NCBI GenBank assembly: GCA_964428475.1
Contig: CAYRYO010000027.1
Location: 1 to 21,295 of the forward strand
Origin: JARICQ01 sp964428475
Lineage (GTDB): Bacteria; Bacillota; Clostridia; Tissierellales; Tissierellaceae
Length of the DNA: 21,295 nt
Direction of reading: 5' to 3'
This document shows, piece by piece, positions 7,929-16,036 of the stretch (position 1 is the stretch's first letter; every line of letters starts with the position of its first letter). The notes under the pieces are model-generated. The model made no database searches, was not told the DNA's origin, and saw only the letters and a list, made by a program, of their open reading frames with translations. Made by a program: the position numbers and the translations under genes.

Positions 7929-7984
7929 TCCGCTTTATACCCTATAGTCCACTGTTTGGAACAAAAGTTATTCCTATCATTTTC

Positions 7985-8542
7985 CTATGAATTATATTGC
8001 ATTATTTTATTCAGCTTTTTTAATGCCATAGTTTTTGTATTTACAACTGTCCTATATGAAATGCCAAGTTTTTTTCCTATTTCCCCTATAGACATCTTTT
8101 CTATATAGAATAATAAAACTACCTCCCTTTGTCTTTTTGTTAGCTCTTTTAATTTATCTCTTAAATCCTTGATATCCTCCCCAAGCACCATATCCACTAA
8201 TATATCTTCATCATCCGATACCAATAAATCTACAATTTCAACCCCTCCATCACCTATCTTTTGATTTAAACTTGAATGCGTCCTTTGTTTGTGTTTCTCT
8301 AAATACATATGCTTTAATCTCATCTTTATATATCCTAGAAAGTACACGCCTTTTTCTTCAACATATAATTCTATTGATTCTAGAATTTGCAAATTCCCTT
8401 CTTGCATTAAATCTTCAAATTCATTTTTATTAAAATAGTATCTCTTAATTGAACTTATAATTAATGGCTGCAATCTATTGATTATGTCTTCTTTTGCCTT
8501 TATATCTCCCTCTTTTGCCCTTCTTGCCAGTTCCTGAAACAT
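7985..8542 (-). CDS. Small sigma-70 family RNA polymerase sigma factor
   Basis: The protein is 185 aa from ATG 8542, chosen because GGAGG (8550-8554) is seven bases upstream; an in-frame ATG at 8548 is only one base from that site. Region 2 spans about 24-84 (RYYFNKNEFEDLMQEGNLQILESI, core binding and -10 recognition). An acidic linker follows (about 100-125). Region 4 spans about 127-182, with a helix-turn-helix for the -35 (LTKRQREVVLLFYIEKMSIGEIGKKLGIS). There is no region 1 or full region 3, so it is an alternative, ECF-sized factor. No anti-sigma gene is adjacent. It is divergent from a ComK-like gene. The resemblance of this pair to competence regulators is suggestive only. Confidence 0.85.
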   Translation of the reverse strand: MFQELARRAKEGDIKAKEDIINRLQPLIISSIKRYYFNKNEFEDLMQEGNLQILESIELYVEEKGVYFLGYIKMRLKHMYLEKHKQRTHSSLNQKIGDGGVEIVDLLVSDDEDILVDMVLGEDIKDLRDKLKELTKRQREVVLLFYIEKMSIGEIGKKLGISYRTVVNTKTMALKKLNKIMQYNS

Positions 8543-8592
8543 ACCCATTCCTCCTTTTCTCCAATTTACAGTTTTTATCTTGAAAGGGGAAA

Positions 8593-8615
8593 AGCTGAGT
8601 TTCCAAAAATCAGCT
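8593..8615. promoter_or_regulatory. Inverted repeat in the divergent sigma/ComK-like intergenic region
   Basis: AGCTGA (8593-8598) and TCAGCT (8610-8615) form a perfect 6-bp inverted repeat with an 11-base spacer. It lies between two divergent regulatory genes, as an operator would. A T-rich tract follows on the plus strand, so a weak terminator is the alternative reading. Confidence 0.35.
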
Positions 8616-8662
8616 ATATTTTTTACAAGAGTTTATAAAAGTCCTCTTCTTGAAATTTAACC

Positions 8663-8691
8663 TTGTTCTCGAACATATATTCTGTTATTAT
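8663..8691 (+). promoter_or_regulatory. Candidate promoter of the ComK-like gene
   Basis: TTGTTC (8663-8668) and TATTAT (8686-8691) are separated by 17 bp, 32 bp before the chosen ATG. The -35 is imperfect, so an activator may be needed. Confidence 0.45.
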
Positions 8692-8723
8692 ATAGTTAAT
8701 AAGAAGGAAAGGAGATGTATAGA

Positions 8724-9224
8724 ATGAAAGATGTATTCCAGGGGGAGATATTAGCAATTCTTCCAAAGTATGTAGATGGGAAAGGCAATTGCACCATTAT
8801 AGTTAGAGGCGAAGGAGAACATATAGTTTTAAATAAAAGTATCAAAACTACCATTAGACTTTTGGGAAAACACTATATGATAGATTTATCTGAAGTTAAG
8901 AAAAGATATAGAGAGATTGTTTTTTCTACAAATTTAGTTCCCATTCCTTTATCTAAAAGAGATATACTTGTTCCACTAAAGACTAGATATCCCATATGTA
9001 AAAATGACGGTGCTTTTGGATATATCAACCTTAGATTTATTAAGAGTATAAAAAGAGAAGGCCCATCTACTTTGCTTTATTTAAAGTATGATTATATAGT
9101 AGAATCTGTAAGTAGTATTGAAACTGTAAATCTTCATATCAAAGATGCTAATATAATCAGTAGATGCTATGAGGGTTATGGTATTCAGGTAGCCGAACAA
9201 ACTAACCTTTATAAGTATTTGTAA
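8724..9224 (+). CDS. ComK-like transcription factor (probable)
   Basis: The start is ATG 8724, nine bases after GGAG (8711-8714); the ATG at 8715 touches that site and is rejected. The protein is 166 aa with no signal peptide or membrane segment. Its layout matches the competence factor ComK of Bacillus. An early ILAILPKYVDGKGNCTI segment aligns with TIAVLPEEIDGKICSKI of B. subtilis ComK. A central ILVPLKTRYP...GAFGYINL segment aligns with IFLFPTLSSTRPQCGWISH. A late LYLKYDYIVESVSS segment aligns with the ComK part around NGKTMELPISYNSF. These alignments are from memory and by eye. In Bacillus, ComK binds AT-rich boxes and activates DNA uptake genes. No competence structural gene is in the window, so the role here is open. 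Confidence 0.62.
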   Translation: MKDVFQGEILAILPKYVDGKGNCTIIVRGEGEHIVLNKSIKTTIRLLGKHYMIDLSEVKKRYREIVFSTNLVPIPLSKRDILVPLKTRYPICKNDGAFGYINLRFIKSIKREGPSTLLYLKYDYIVESVSSIETVNLHIKDANIISRCYEGYGIQVAEQTNLYKYL

Positions 9225-9246
9225 CCATTTTGTAAACAAATTGTAA
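9219..9246. repeat. Three TTGTAA repeats in exact 11-bp phase, possible operator
   Basis: TTGTAA occurs at 9219-9224, 9230-9235 and 9241-9246, so each begins 11 bp after the last, one helical turn. Further single copies are at 9270-9275 and 9302-9307. On the minus strand these read N-TTACA, resembling the tandem 11-bp-period boxes bound by PhoP in Bacillus (TTAACA-like). They overlap the end of the ComK-like gene and precede the LTA-synthase-family gene. A binding role is inference. Confidence 0.4.
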
Positions 9247-9397
9247 TTATCCTTACACTTCTATTCTATTTGTAAGATGTATAATATAATAATACTGGGT
9301 ATTGTAAATATTAACATTGCAATATGCTTTATTTAAGAGTAAAATATACTTTCGTACTAATACTAATAACAACTAATTTAGAGATGAGAGGTAGATT

Positions 9398-11374
9398 ATG
9401 AAATTTGATAAAGAAAAAATATCTTACTATTTAAAAACAAATATAATCTTTGTGATTTTACTTGTAGGATCTGTTTTAAATGATTTGATGCTTAGAGCAT
9501 TAACTGTAAAAAAGGTATTTTACTGGAAGCCTATGGTTACTAGTATTGCTATGATTATATTTGTATCCATATTTGTTTGTTTTTTAAGTTATAAAAAGAG
9601 AAATTATGTATTCCTTGTTTTGTCAATTATATTTTCTCTGTTAAATAGTTTGAATTATATGTACTATAAGTACTATAACTCTTTTTTATCTTTTTCGCTT
9701 TTAAAACAACTTAAAAATGTAAAGGAAGTAGGCTCTAGTGTAATTAAAACTTTAGATTTTAAGGTACTTATATTCTTCATACCTACTATAGTGATGATAC
9801 TTGCTATGAAAAGTTTAAAGAAAAATAAGTTATTTCAACATATTGCCAATATAAAAGTAAAGGGTGCCTTTATTAGACCTTTTATTATTTCAAATGTACT
9901 ACTTCTATTTGTATTTACTACTCTTTCTAATTCAGATAAAAGCAGAGTGGTAAAACAATGGAATAGACCTTATTTGGTTGAACAGCTTGGAATTTACTCT
10001 TTTACTACTGCAGACTTTGTAAAAAATGTTTCATCTAGTAATGTAAGCAAGATAAATCCCGTAGAAGGTCTAGCACTGATGGAAGAATTGCTAGATAAAA
10101 ATAATAAAAATAGAATAGCAAACGATTATACTGATATATTTAAAGGAAAAGATCTCTATGTCATTCACTATGAAAGTGCAGAGAATTTTGCTATGGATTT
10201 AGAATTTCAAGATGGCCCTGTAACACCATTTTTAAATAAAATTGCAGGAGAAGGGCTTTTCTTTGAAAACTTTTATCCTCAACATTCTGTAGGTACAAGC
10301 AGTGATACTGAATTTACATTTAGCACTTCACTCCTACCTATTAACAATGGAACTGTTTTCATGACTCATGCAGATAGAGAATATATGAGTATTCAAAAAC
10401 TACTTAGGAATGAAGGCTATCAAACTATGAGTATGCATGGAAACAATGGAGATTTTTGGAATAGAAATATAATGCATAGTAGTCTTGGATATGATAGATT
10501 TTATTCAAAAGACGATTATATAATAGATGAAGAAATTGGACTTGGACTTAGTGATATGAGTTTTTTCCGTCAATCTGTAGAAAAGCTTAAGAATATAAAA
10601 GAAGAAAATGGTAAGCCCATAATGGCTACACTTATCACTCTTACAAATCACTATCCATTTGACGATCTAGATAAATATGGAGAATTCAATGTAGGACATC
10701 TTGAGGGTACAGATATAGGAAACTATTTGAAGTCTCTACATTATGCCGATATGGCTTTAGAATCTTTTATTGAAACTATGGATAAAGAGGGGCTTCTTGA
10801 CAATGCAGTAATCTTAATATATGGAGACCATCATGCTAAGATATCTTCGTCTGATTATGAAAAAGTTTATAATTACAATCAAGAAACCGATACTTACTTG
10901 ACTAAGGAAGATGAAGGTTTTAGAGCTATAAATAAACCTTTTAAGAAAAAATTAAATAGAACCCCATTGATTATCTGGACTAAAGATCAAATAGTCAATG
11001 AAACAAAGAATATTCCTATGGGAATGGTTGATGTAATGCCAACTCTTGAAAATATGTTTGGAGTATACAATCCATTTCATCTTGGAAATGATATAATGAA
11101 TCTTGAACAAAACAGAGTTGTATTTCCGGATGGAGATTGGATCGATGAAGATTATTTCTATTTTAGCAATAGTTCTGATCTTTATGATTTGGAAAGTGAA
11201 AGCTTATCAGAAGAAGAATATGAAGAAGAGCAAGATGAAAGTATCTCCGATATGATAGATCTTTCAAACAATATTATTCAAAGTGATTTAATTAGACTTT
11301 ACAATAATAGAACTCAGATGTTTGAATCCACTGAATATGACGAAGTTCATAATTCTCATCTTTTATCCCAATAG
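9398..11374 (+). CDS. LTA synthase family membrane sulfatase
   Basis: This 658-aa polytopic protein has a C-terminal extracellular sulfatase fold. Hydrophobic segments lie at about 14-33, 46-64, 68-90, 121-138 and 160-177, giving the five-TM N-terminus of LtaS. Active-site features are visible: E259 (HYESAENF), the nucleophile region GTSSDTEF at 299-306, W354 and R356 in FWNR, H418 in NHYPF, and D477-H478 in YGDHHA. In S. aureus LtaS the nucleophile is Thr300 in GKTSDSE; by eye Ser301 takes that position here, with Thr300 next to it. The tail (about 585-640) is unusually acidic. The likely reaction is transfer of glycerophosphate from phosphatidylglycerol to a teichoic acid or related acceptor. 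A primase (LtaP-like) or other glycerophosphotransferase role is also possible. The ATG follows GAGAGGT. Confidence 0.9.
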   Translation: MKFDKEKISYYLKTNIIFVILLVGSVLNDLMLRALTVKKVFYWKPMVTSIAMIIFVSIFVCFLSYKKRNYVFLVLSIIFSLLNSLNYMYYKYYNSFLSFSLLKQLKNVKEVGSSVIKTLDFKVLIFFIPTIVMILAMKSLKKNKLFQHIANIKVKGAFIRPFIISNVLLLFVFTTLSNSDKSRVVKQWNRPYLVEQLGIYSFTTADFVKNVSSSNVSKINPVEGLALMEELLDKNNKNRIANDYTDIFKGKDLYVIHYESAENFAMDLEFQDGPVTPFLNKIAGEGLFFENFYPQHSVGTSSDTEFTFSTSLLPINNGTVFMTHADREYMSIQKLLRNEGYQTMSMHGNNGDFWNRNIMHSSLGYDRFYSKDDYIIDEEIGLGLSDMSFFRQSVEKLKNIKEENGKPIMATLITLTNHYPFDDLDKYGEFNVGHLEGTDIGNYLKSLHYADMALESFIETMDKEGLLDNAVILIYGDHHAKISSSDYEKVYNYNQETDTYLTKEDEGFRAINKPFKKKLNRTPLIIWTKDQIVNETKNIPMGMVDVMPTLENMFGVYNPFHLGNDIMNLEQNRVVFPDGDWIDEDYFYFSNSSDLYDLESESLSEEEYEEEQDESISDMIDLSNNIIQSDLIRLYNNRTQMFESTEYDEVHNSHLLSQ

Positions 11375-11420
11375 TGAAAAATAAAAAGGCTCCATATGAT
11401 ATATACAGATTGATTCTATT

Positions 11421-11460
11421 AAAAATAGGTTAAAGAGCATTAGCTCTTTAACCTATTTTT
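11421..11460. terminator. Perfect 18-bp bidirectional terminator
   Basis: An 18-bp perfect inverted repeat (11421-11438 and 11443-11460) closes a four-base ATTA loop. The arms begin with five A and end with five T, so it works in both directions. It ends the LTA-synthase-family gene on one side and the corrinoid/MetNIQ locus on the other. Confidence 0.93.
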
Positions 11461-11500
11461 AGCATTTATCCTATCGCTTTTCAAACAAACTCTTTAATAA

Positions 11501-12307
11501 TTACATGTTATTATCTTTTATAATTTCATCGTATTCTATTAATCCTATTCCATATCTATAACTTTTATCTATCTCACCAATTAAATCCAACTCATCTTTA
11601 GCTCTATTTAATATAGCTTCCTTCTCTTTAGGATTGTTAACTGGATTAATAGTTTTAACTATCCCATCTGCCAGTGCGTCAAACATACTTATTGGAATAC
11701 CAACCGCAATCTCACCTCTATCAAATCTTCCATTTGCCCTAGCACCTCTACACATTAAGGAAATGTTTATATCATTGTTGCTATATGGCTTAGAAACTAG
11801 ATCTGCACACATTGCTTGATTGCCAAAGAAACTTAAATTTTTAGGATTACCAAATTTATAAGCATATCCTTGCATAAGTCTCATTATTGTTTCTCCATAA
11901 TCTGCAATTATAACTACATCTGCATCATCCATTAATCTTAAAGGCCCCAGGATTACTCCATAAATATTCATATCGCTATATTTCATGCTTTGCACTATCT
12001 CTTTAGCTATGGAATTACTTTCATATAATCCTGCATAGCAATAGCTTCTTCCTGCTCTTATAGCTTGATCCGGCTTAGCAATGCCTAATGCATATTTAGC
12101 GTAATCACAAGTTATATTACTACCGTTAATTTTAATAAGATTTCCATCCATAGCTTCTCTGACTAGATAGCAAAATGGACCTTTTTTTTCAGGAGTATTT
12201 AATTCTAATTTATCAAACTGCTTCTCATAATCAATAAATTTTACCCCAACAATTTCTTTTTCTAAATCTAATGCAAATTCTACTTTTTTAACACTATCAT
12301 TTTTCAT
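11501..12307 (-). CDS. DUF169 family protein
   Basis: This 268-aa cytoplasmic protein resembles the DUF169 (COG2043) family of anaerobic bacteria and archaea, whose function is not established. Family-like features are an early IVGVKFI strand, C46 in GPFCYLVREA, C67 in ITCDYAKYALG, and a central GPLRLMDDADVVIIAD segment followed by a GNQAMCADLV block containing a further cysteine and then LMCRGAR. The several conserved cysteines suggest metal or cofactor binding, which is inference. It is the last gene of the minus-strand corrinoid locus, 72 bp after metQ, with AAGGAAA before the ATG. That position suggests it helps process or sense the imported compound. Confidence 0.75.
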   Translation of the reverse strand: MKNDSVKKVEFALDLEKEIVGVKFIDYEKQFDKLELNTPEKKGPFCYLVREAMDGNLIKINGSNITCDYAKYALGIAKPDQAIRAGRSYCYAGLYESNSIAKEIVQSMKYSDMNIYGVILGPLRLMDDADVVIIADYGETIMRLMQGYAYKFGNPKNLSFFGNQAMCADLVSKPYSNNDINISLMCRGARANGRFDRGEIAVGIPISMFDALADGIVKTINPVNNPKEKEAILNRAKDELDLIGEIDKSYRYGIGLIEYDEIIKDNNM

Positions 12308-12379
12308 ATTATTTCCTTGCCTTTCTATTCAAACATTGCAAATAATTTCAGCTCTAACTTACCTTGCAGTTATTTCTAT

Positions 12380-13267
12380 TTATCTTATGGGTATATTGGT
12401 TACAGGTATATATGCTCCTTTTAGTTCTTCATCCATAAACTTTATTAAATGCTCGCTAAGAAGGGCATCTTCCAAGTATTTACCCCATTCAGCATTTTTA
12501 TCTTCTTTTCTAACAACAAGAACGTCTGCAAGAGATTCTGTTATTTCTTCATCTTGTATCCCTATTGCCGATTTTGGATTACCGCCACTTAATAGTAAGT
12601 AAACACTAGAGGTAGATACAAGATCTACATCCTCCATAGCGCTTATAAGTTTATTTCCATCCATCTCAATAAATTTCAATTTTTTGGGGTTGCTAATGAT
12701 ATCTAATTGCGATGGCATCTCAACATCTTTTTTTAATTCTATAAGGTTATTTTGTGCTAATACTTTTAATGTTTGAGCTCTAGTAGATGTAGAATTAGCT
12801 ATTCCAACTGTAGCACCATCAAAAACTTCATCTAAACCTTTTATATTTTTAGAAAAAATACCATAAGTACAAGCTATTCCATTTGTATAATCTTCACCAT
12901 ATTGGACTAAATCTGTATCTCTTTCTTTATTGAATGTTTCTAAGTAAGGTATATATTGATAGAAGTTACAATCAATACTTCCTTCATCTAATGCAACATT
13001 AGGAGTAATAATATCATCAAAAACAATTACCTCTAATTCATAACCACTAGTTTCTTCAAAAATAGGTTCAGCTTCAAATACTATATCTTTAAAATAACTA
13101 GTAGTTCCAATTTTTATAACCTCTTTGTCTTCTGTTTTTGTTTCTATTACATTTTCATCTTTAGAACTATTACTCTCAGTAGAAACATCTTTTTCATTAG
13201 AACATCCTACTATAAAAACTCCTAGTGCCATAATACATATTATAAAAAAAAATTTTTTTAATTTCAT
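12380..13267 (-). CDS. metQ: NlpA/MetQ family substrate-binding lipoprotein
   Basis: This is the substrate-binding subunit of a MetNIQ-type ABC importer. It is 295 aa with a lipoprotein signal peptide ending in the lipobox VGCS, so Cys22 would be lipidated and the protein anchored outside the membrane. A Ser/Glu/Lys-rich linker follows (about 25-48), then the NlpA domain starting at IKIGTTSYFKDIV. Typical family blocks are visible, such as DCNFYQYIPYL and GLDEVFDGATVGIAN. The family binds L- or D-methionine and close relatives. Linkage to corrinoid methyltransferases leaves the ligand open; it could be another S- or N-methylated amino acid. Confidence 0.88.
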   Translation of the reverse strand: MKLKKFFFIICIMALGVFIVGCSNEKDVSTESNSSKDENVIETKTEDKEVIKIGTTSYFKDIVFEAEPIFEETSGYELEVIVFDDIITPNVALDEGSIDCNFYQYIPYLETFNKERDTDLVQYGEDYTNGIACTYGIFSKNIKGLDEVFDGATVGIANSTSTRAQTLKVLAQNNLIELKKDVEMPSQLDIISNPKKLKFIEMDGNKLISAMEDVDLVSTSSVYLLLSGGNPKSAIGIQDEEITESLADVLVVRKEDKNAEWGKYLEDALLSEHLIKFMDEELKGAYIPVTNIPIR

Positions 13268-13283
13268 TTAAAACCCTCCAATT

Positions 13284-13943
13284 TTATTTTAGTTTTTTGT
13301 ATAAAAGATTTCCAATAGCTTGTACAATTTGTACAATAATGATTATTATAATAACAGTTCCATACATTATTGTAGAATTAAATGTTTGATAACCATAAGA
13401 TAAAGCAATCGCGCCTAAACCTCCTCCACCTACTGCACCTGCCATAGAAGAATAACCAATTATTGAAATTGTTGCTAAAGTTATTCCGGATACTATTACA
13501 GGAACTGCTTCTTTTATCATTACTTTAAAAATAATTTGACAATTAGAAGCACCAAAAGATTTAGCAGCTTCTATTAATCCCTTATCTACTTCGTTTAAAC
13601 TAGATTCAATTAATCGTGCAATAAAAGGTGAAACTACAACAGTAATAGGAACAATGGCAGCAGTTGGCCCTATAGATGTTCCAACTATTTTCCTTGTTAA
13701 TGGTATTATAGCTACCATTAAAATAATAAAGGGAAAGGACCTAATGATATTAATTGTTGTATTTAATATTTTGTTAATAAATTTATTAGGATGTAATCCA
13801 TCATCTTTTGTTACAACAATTATTATAGCAAGAATAAATCCTAAAAAAGTAGCATAAATAGTAGAAAAAAACACCATATAAAAAGTACTCATTAATTCTG
13901 GCCAAAGAATTCTTTGTAAAAAGAGTAGACTATCTTTATCCAT
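13284..13943 (-). CDS. metI: MetI-type ABC transporter permease
   Basis: This is the membrane subunit of the MetNIQ-type importer, 219 aa with about five hydrophobic segments. The permease loop that contacts the ATPase is recognisable around EAAKSFGASNCQIIFKVMI. The N-terminal block WPELMSTFYMVFFSTIYAT and the GGGGLGAIALSYGYQ motif are typical of MetI. Its ATG overlaps the end of metN by 8 bp and metQ begins 16 bp downstream, so the three subunits should be co-translated. Confidence 0.9.
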   Translation of the reverse strand: MDKDSLLFLQRILWPELMSTFYMVFFSTIYATFLGFILAIIIVVTKDDGLHPNKFINKILNTTINIIRSFPFIILMVAIIPLTRKIVGTSIGPTAAIVPITVVVSPFIARLIESSLNEVDKGLIEAAKSFGASNCQIIFKVMIKEAVPVIVSGITLATISIIGYSSMAGAVGGGGLGAIALSYGYQTFNSTIMYGTVIIIIIIVQIVQAIGNLLYKKLK

Positions 13944-14904
13944 TATCTATCACCTTCCATTTCACATTATTTCCAGTATAATAATCAGTAATAAAATCAA
14001 CATTTTTTTCTTCTGTATTAATAGTTATTGTTCCTAATACACCATCCCTATATTTTTCTAAATTTCCACCTACTATTGAAAAATCAACATTCAAAGTTCG
14101 AGCCATGTTTGAGATAAAATTCATTGTAAAATCCTTTTTTCTATAAAAAACCATTATATTTGTACCTTCAGTTGGTAATATAGGTTTTTCATCGCCTAGA
14201 AGATTAATTAATGCTTGAGGTTGTTCAAGGAAAATTTCTTCAACATCACCCTTAGTAAGTAATTGACCATCTTCTAGTATGCCCACTTTAGTACAAATTT
14301 CTCTTATTACTGCCATTTCATGGGTTACAATAAGAATAGTTATTCCTAATTTTTCATTTATATCTCTTAGTAAAGCAAGTATTGATTTTGTGGTTTTAGG
14401 ATCTAATGCAGAAGTTGCTTCATCACATAGAAGCATTTCAGGATTTAGAGCTAATGCTCTAGCTATAGCAACTCTTTGCTTTTGCCCGCCACTTAATGAC
14501 TTGGGTTTTTCATCTATTTTATCTTCGATTCCAACTAATTCCAATAATTCTTTTACTCTTTTATCAATTTCTTTTTTTTTATACTTCCAACATTCCATAG
14601 GCAAAGCGATATTTTCATAAACTGTTTTTCTACTCATTAAAGAAAAGTTTTGAAATATCATACCTATGTTTTTTCTGAATCCTCTTACTTCTTTTTTATG
14701 ATAATTTTTAACTTCTGCTCCATTCACTTTTAACGTACCATTATCATATTTTTCTAATCCATTAATACATCTAAGAAATGTTGATTTACCTGAACCACTA
14801 CGACCTATTAAACCATATATTTCTCCTTTATCAATTTTAAGATTAATATCTTTCAATACTTTTATATCACCAAAAGATTTTTCTAAATTTGAACATTCAA
14901 TCAT
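13936..14904 (-). CDS. metN: MetN-type ABC transporter ATPase with NIL domain
   Basis: The cytoplasmic ATPase of the importer is 322 aa. Walker A is GRSGSGKST (34-42), the Q-loop glutamine is near 85, the signature is LSGGQ (137-141), Walker B is LLCDEATSALD (158-168), and the switch histidine is in VTHEM. Residues 245-320 form a C-terminal NIL domain, the regulatory ligand-binding module that lets methionine inhibit MetN in characterised relatives. No S-box or T-box precedes the gene. Only 27 bp separate it from the upstream URO-D family gene, and a GGGAGGG site lies in that gap, so expression is tied to the corrinoid locus rather than to a methionine regulon. Confidence 0.92.
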   Translation of the reverse strand: MIECSNLEKSFGDIKVLKDINLKIDKGEIYGLIGRSGSGKSTFLRCINGLEKYDNGTLKVNGAEVKNYHKKEVRGFRKNIGMIFQNFSLMSRKTVYENIALPMECWKYKKKEIDKRVKELLELVGIEDKIDEKPKSLSGGQKQRVAIARALALNPEMLLCDEATSALDPKTTKSILALLRDINEKLGITILIVTHEMAVIREICTKVGILEDGQLLTKGDVEEIFLEQPQALINLLGDEKPILPTEGTNIMVFYRKKDFTMNFISNMARTLNVDFSIVGGNLEKYRDGVLGTITINTEEKNVDFITDYYTGNNVKWKVIDNG

Positions 14905-14931
14905 CCTTCAACCCTCCCAAACCTTAATTTA

Positions 14932-15978
14932 TCAATATTCAATTTCACCAAAATCCCTAGCAGCTTTAACCATAGCATACACATTAGATGGTGGTACATT
15001 TGTTGATAGATCACAATCAGGCATTAAAACAAATCCACCAGGTAGATATTTGTTTTCTAATATAATTTTTTTTGCTTCTTTATAGACTTCATTAGGGTTA
15101 CCTAATTCTAATAATTCATTTTTTAAATTTCCTCCAATTGCATATTTATCTCCAAAATATTTGGAAATTTCCTTCATATTCATTTCGCTTCCCAAAGTAA
15201 AGATAGTATCTTTAGCTAAAGGTATTTCATTTTTCCAGTAAACAAGATTATTAGTGTGATCTCCACATAAATGAACTACCCATTTTTTTAAACCCATTGA
15301 ATTAAACTTTTCAAATATTTCTTTAATATATATAAGACTAAATTTTTCAAATTGTTTAGGAGACATTAGGCTATGTGATTCCAAAGGATATGCTGTTCCT
15401 ACAGCAATTTTTTCTACTCCAAATTCTTCTATATATATATTTGCTATCTTGAATAAATAATCTGTTGCTATTCTAAGTAAGTTATGAATAAGTTCTGGTT
15501 TCTTTACCATCCACCTCAACATCTTTTCTACTCCAACAAGCATCCTTACAATCCCTAATGGGGACCCTCCTGGTATCCCTACGCCAAATCCATTCTTAGC
15601 ACATATTCTATTGAATTCTAGTATCCTAGAACTTCCTGGTGCTGTACGTGGATCTGGTAACTTTATATTTAATATGTCTTTTTCATCTTCTATTGCTCTC
15701 TTAATTGATTTTGGTAAGGATATTATGGGGTTTCTTGAGAATTCTACTTCTCCTCCAAAGTCCCAGTTAACCCATTCATGTATAAAATATCCTGGTCCTG
15801 AGTCATGTCCAAGCATATCTTTAGCCCACGTTTGAGCCATAAATGCCTTTTCAGGTGAAAGTAGGTATTCACTAACACTTAAATTACAAAGTTTTGCTGC
15901 AAATGTGCTTATATTTGGATTAACAAGTATTCTATCTACTTGCTGTTTATCTTTAGTCAATAATCCATCTCTTTTCAT
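14932..15978 (-). CDS. URO-D family protein, putative corrinoid-linked methyltransferase (1)
   Basis: This 348-aa protein of the uroporphyrinogen decarboxylase superfamily belongs to the branch that includes the methyltransferases MtaA, MtbA and CmuA. It keeps the zinc/thiol site of that branch: H236-x-C238 in VVHLCGD and C322 in MPDCDLS. Heme-synthesis URO-D enzymes lack this site, so a decarboxylase role is unlikely. The N-terminus differs from the other two URO-D proteins here: it has no PRDRLL-type opening but a longer segment with AFMAQTWAKDMLGHD and a GPGYFIHEWVNWDFGGE block. It may therefore act on a different partner or substrate. It directly precedes metNIQ, which suggests a role with the imported compound. 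The start ATG has AAGGAG upstream. Its own promoter lies at 16037-16065. Confidence 0.85.
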   Translation of the reverse strand: MKRDGLLTKDKQQVDRILVNPNISTFAAKLCNLSVSEYLLSPEKAFMAQTWAKDMLGHDSGPGYFIHEWVNWDFGGEVEFSRNPIISLPKSIKRAIEDEKDILNIKLPDPRTAPGSSRILEFNRICAKNGFGVGIPGGSPLGIVRMLVGVEKMLRWMVKKPELIHNLLRIATDYLFKIANIYIEEFGVEKIAVGTAYPLESHSLMSPKQFEKFSLIYIKEIFEKFNSMGLKKWVVHLCGDHTNNLVYWKNEIPLAKDTIFTLGSEMNMKEISKYFGDKYAIGGNLKNELLELGNPNEVYKEAKKIILENKYLPGGFVLMPDCDLSTNVPPSNVYAMVKAARDFGEIEY

Positions 15979-16036
15979 AATATAATCTCCTTAATATTTC
16001 ATCTGGTGATATCTTCCTCTCCTAACTAACGTTTTT

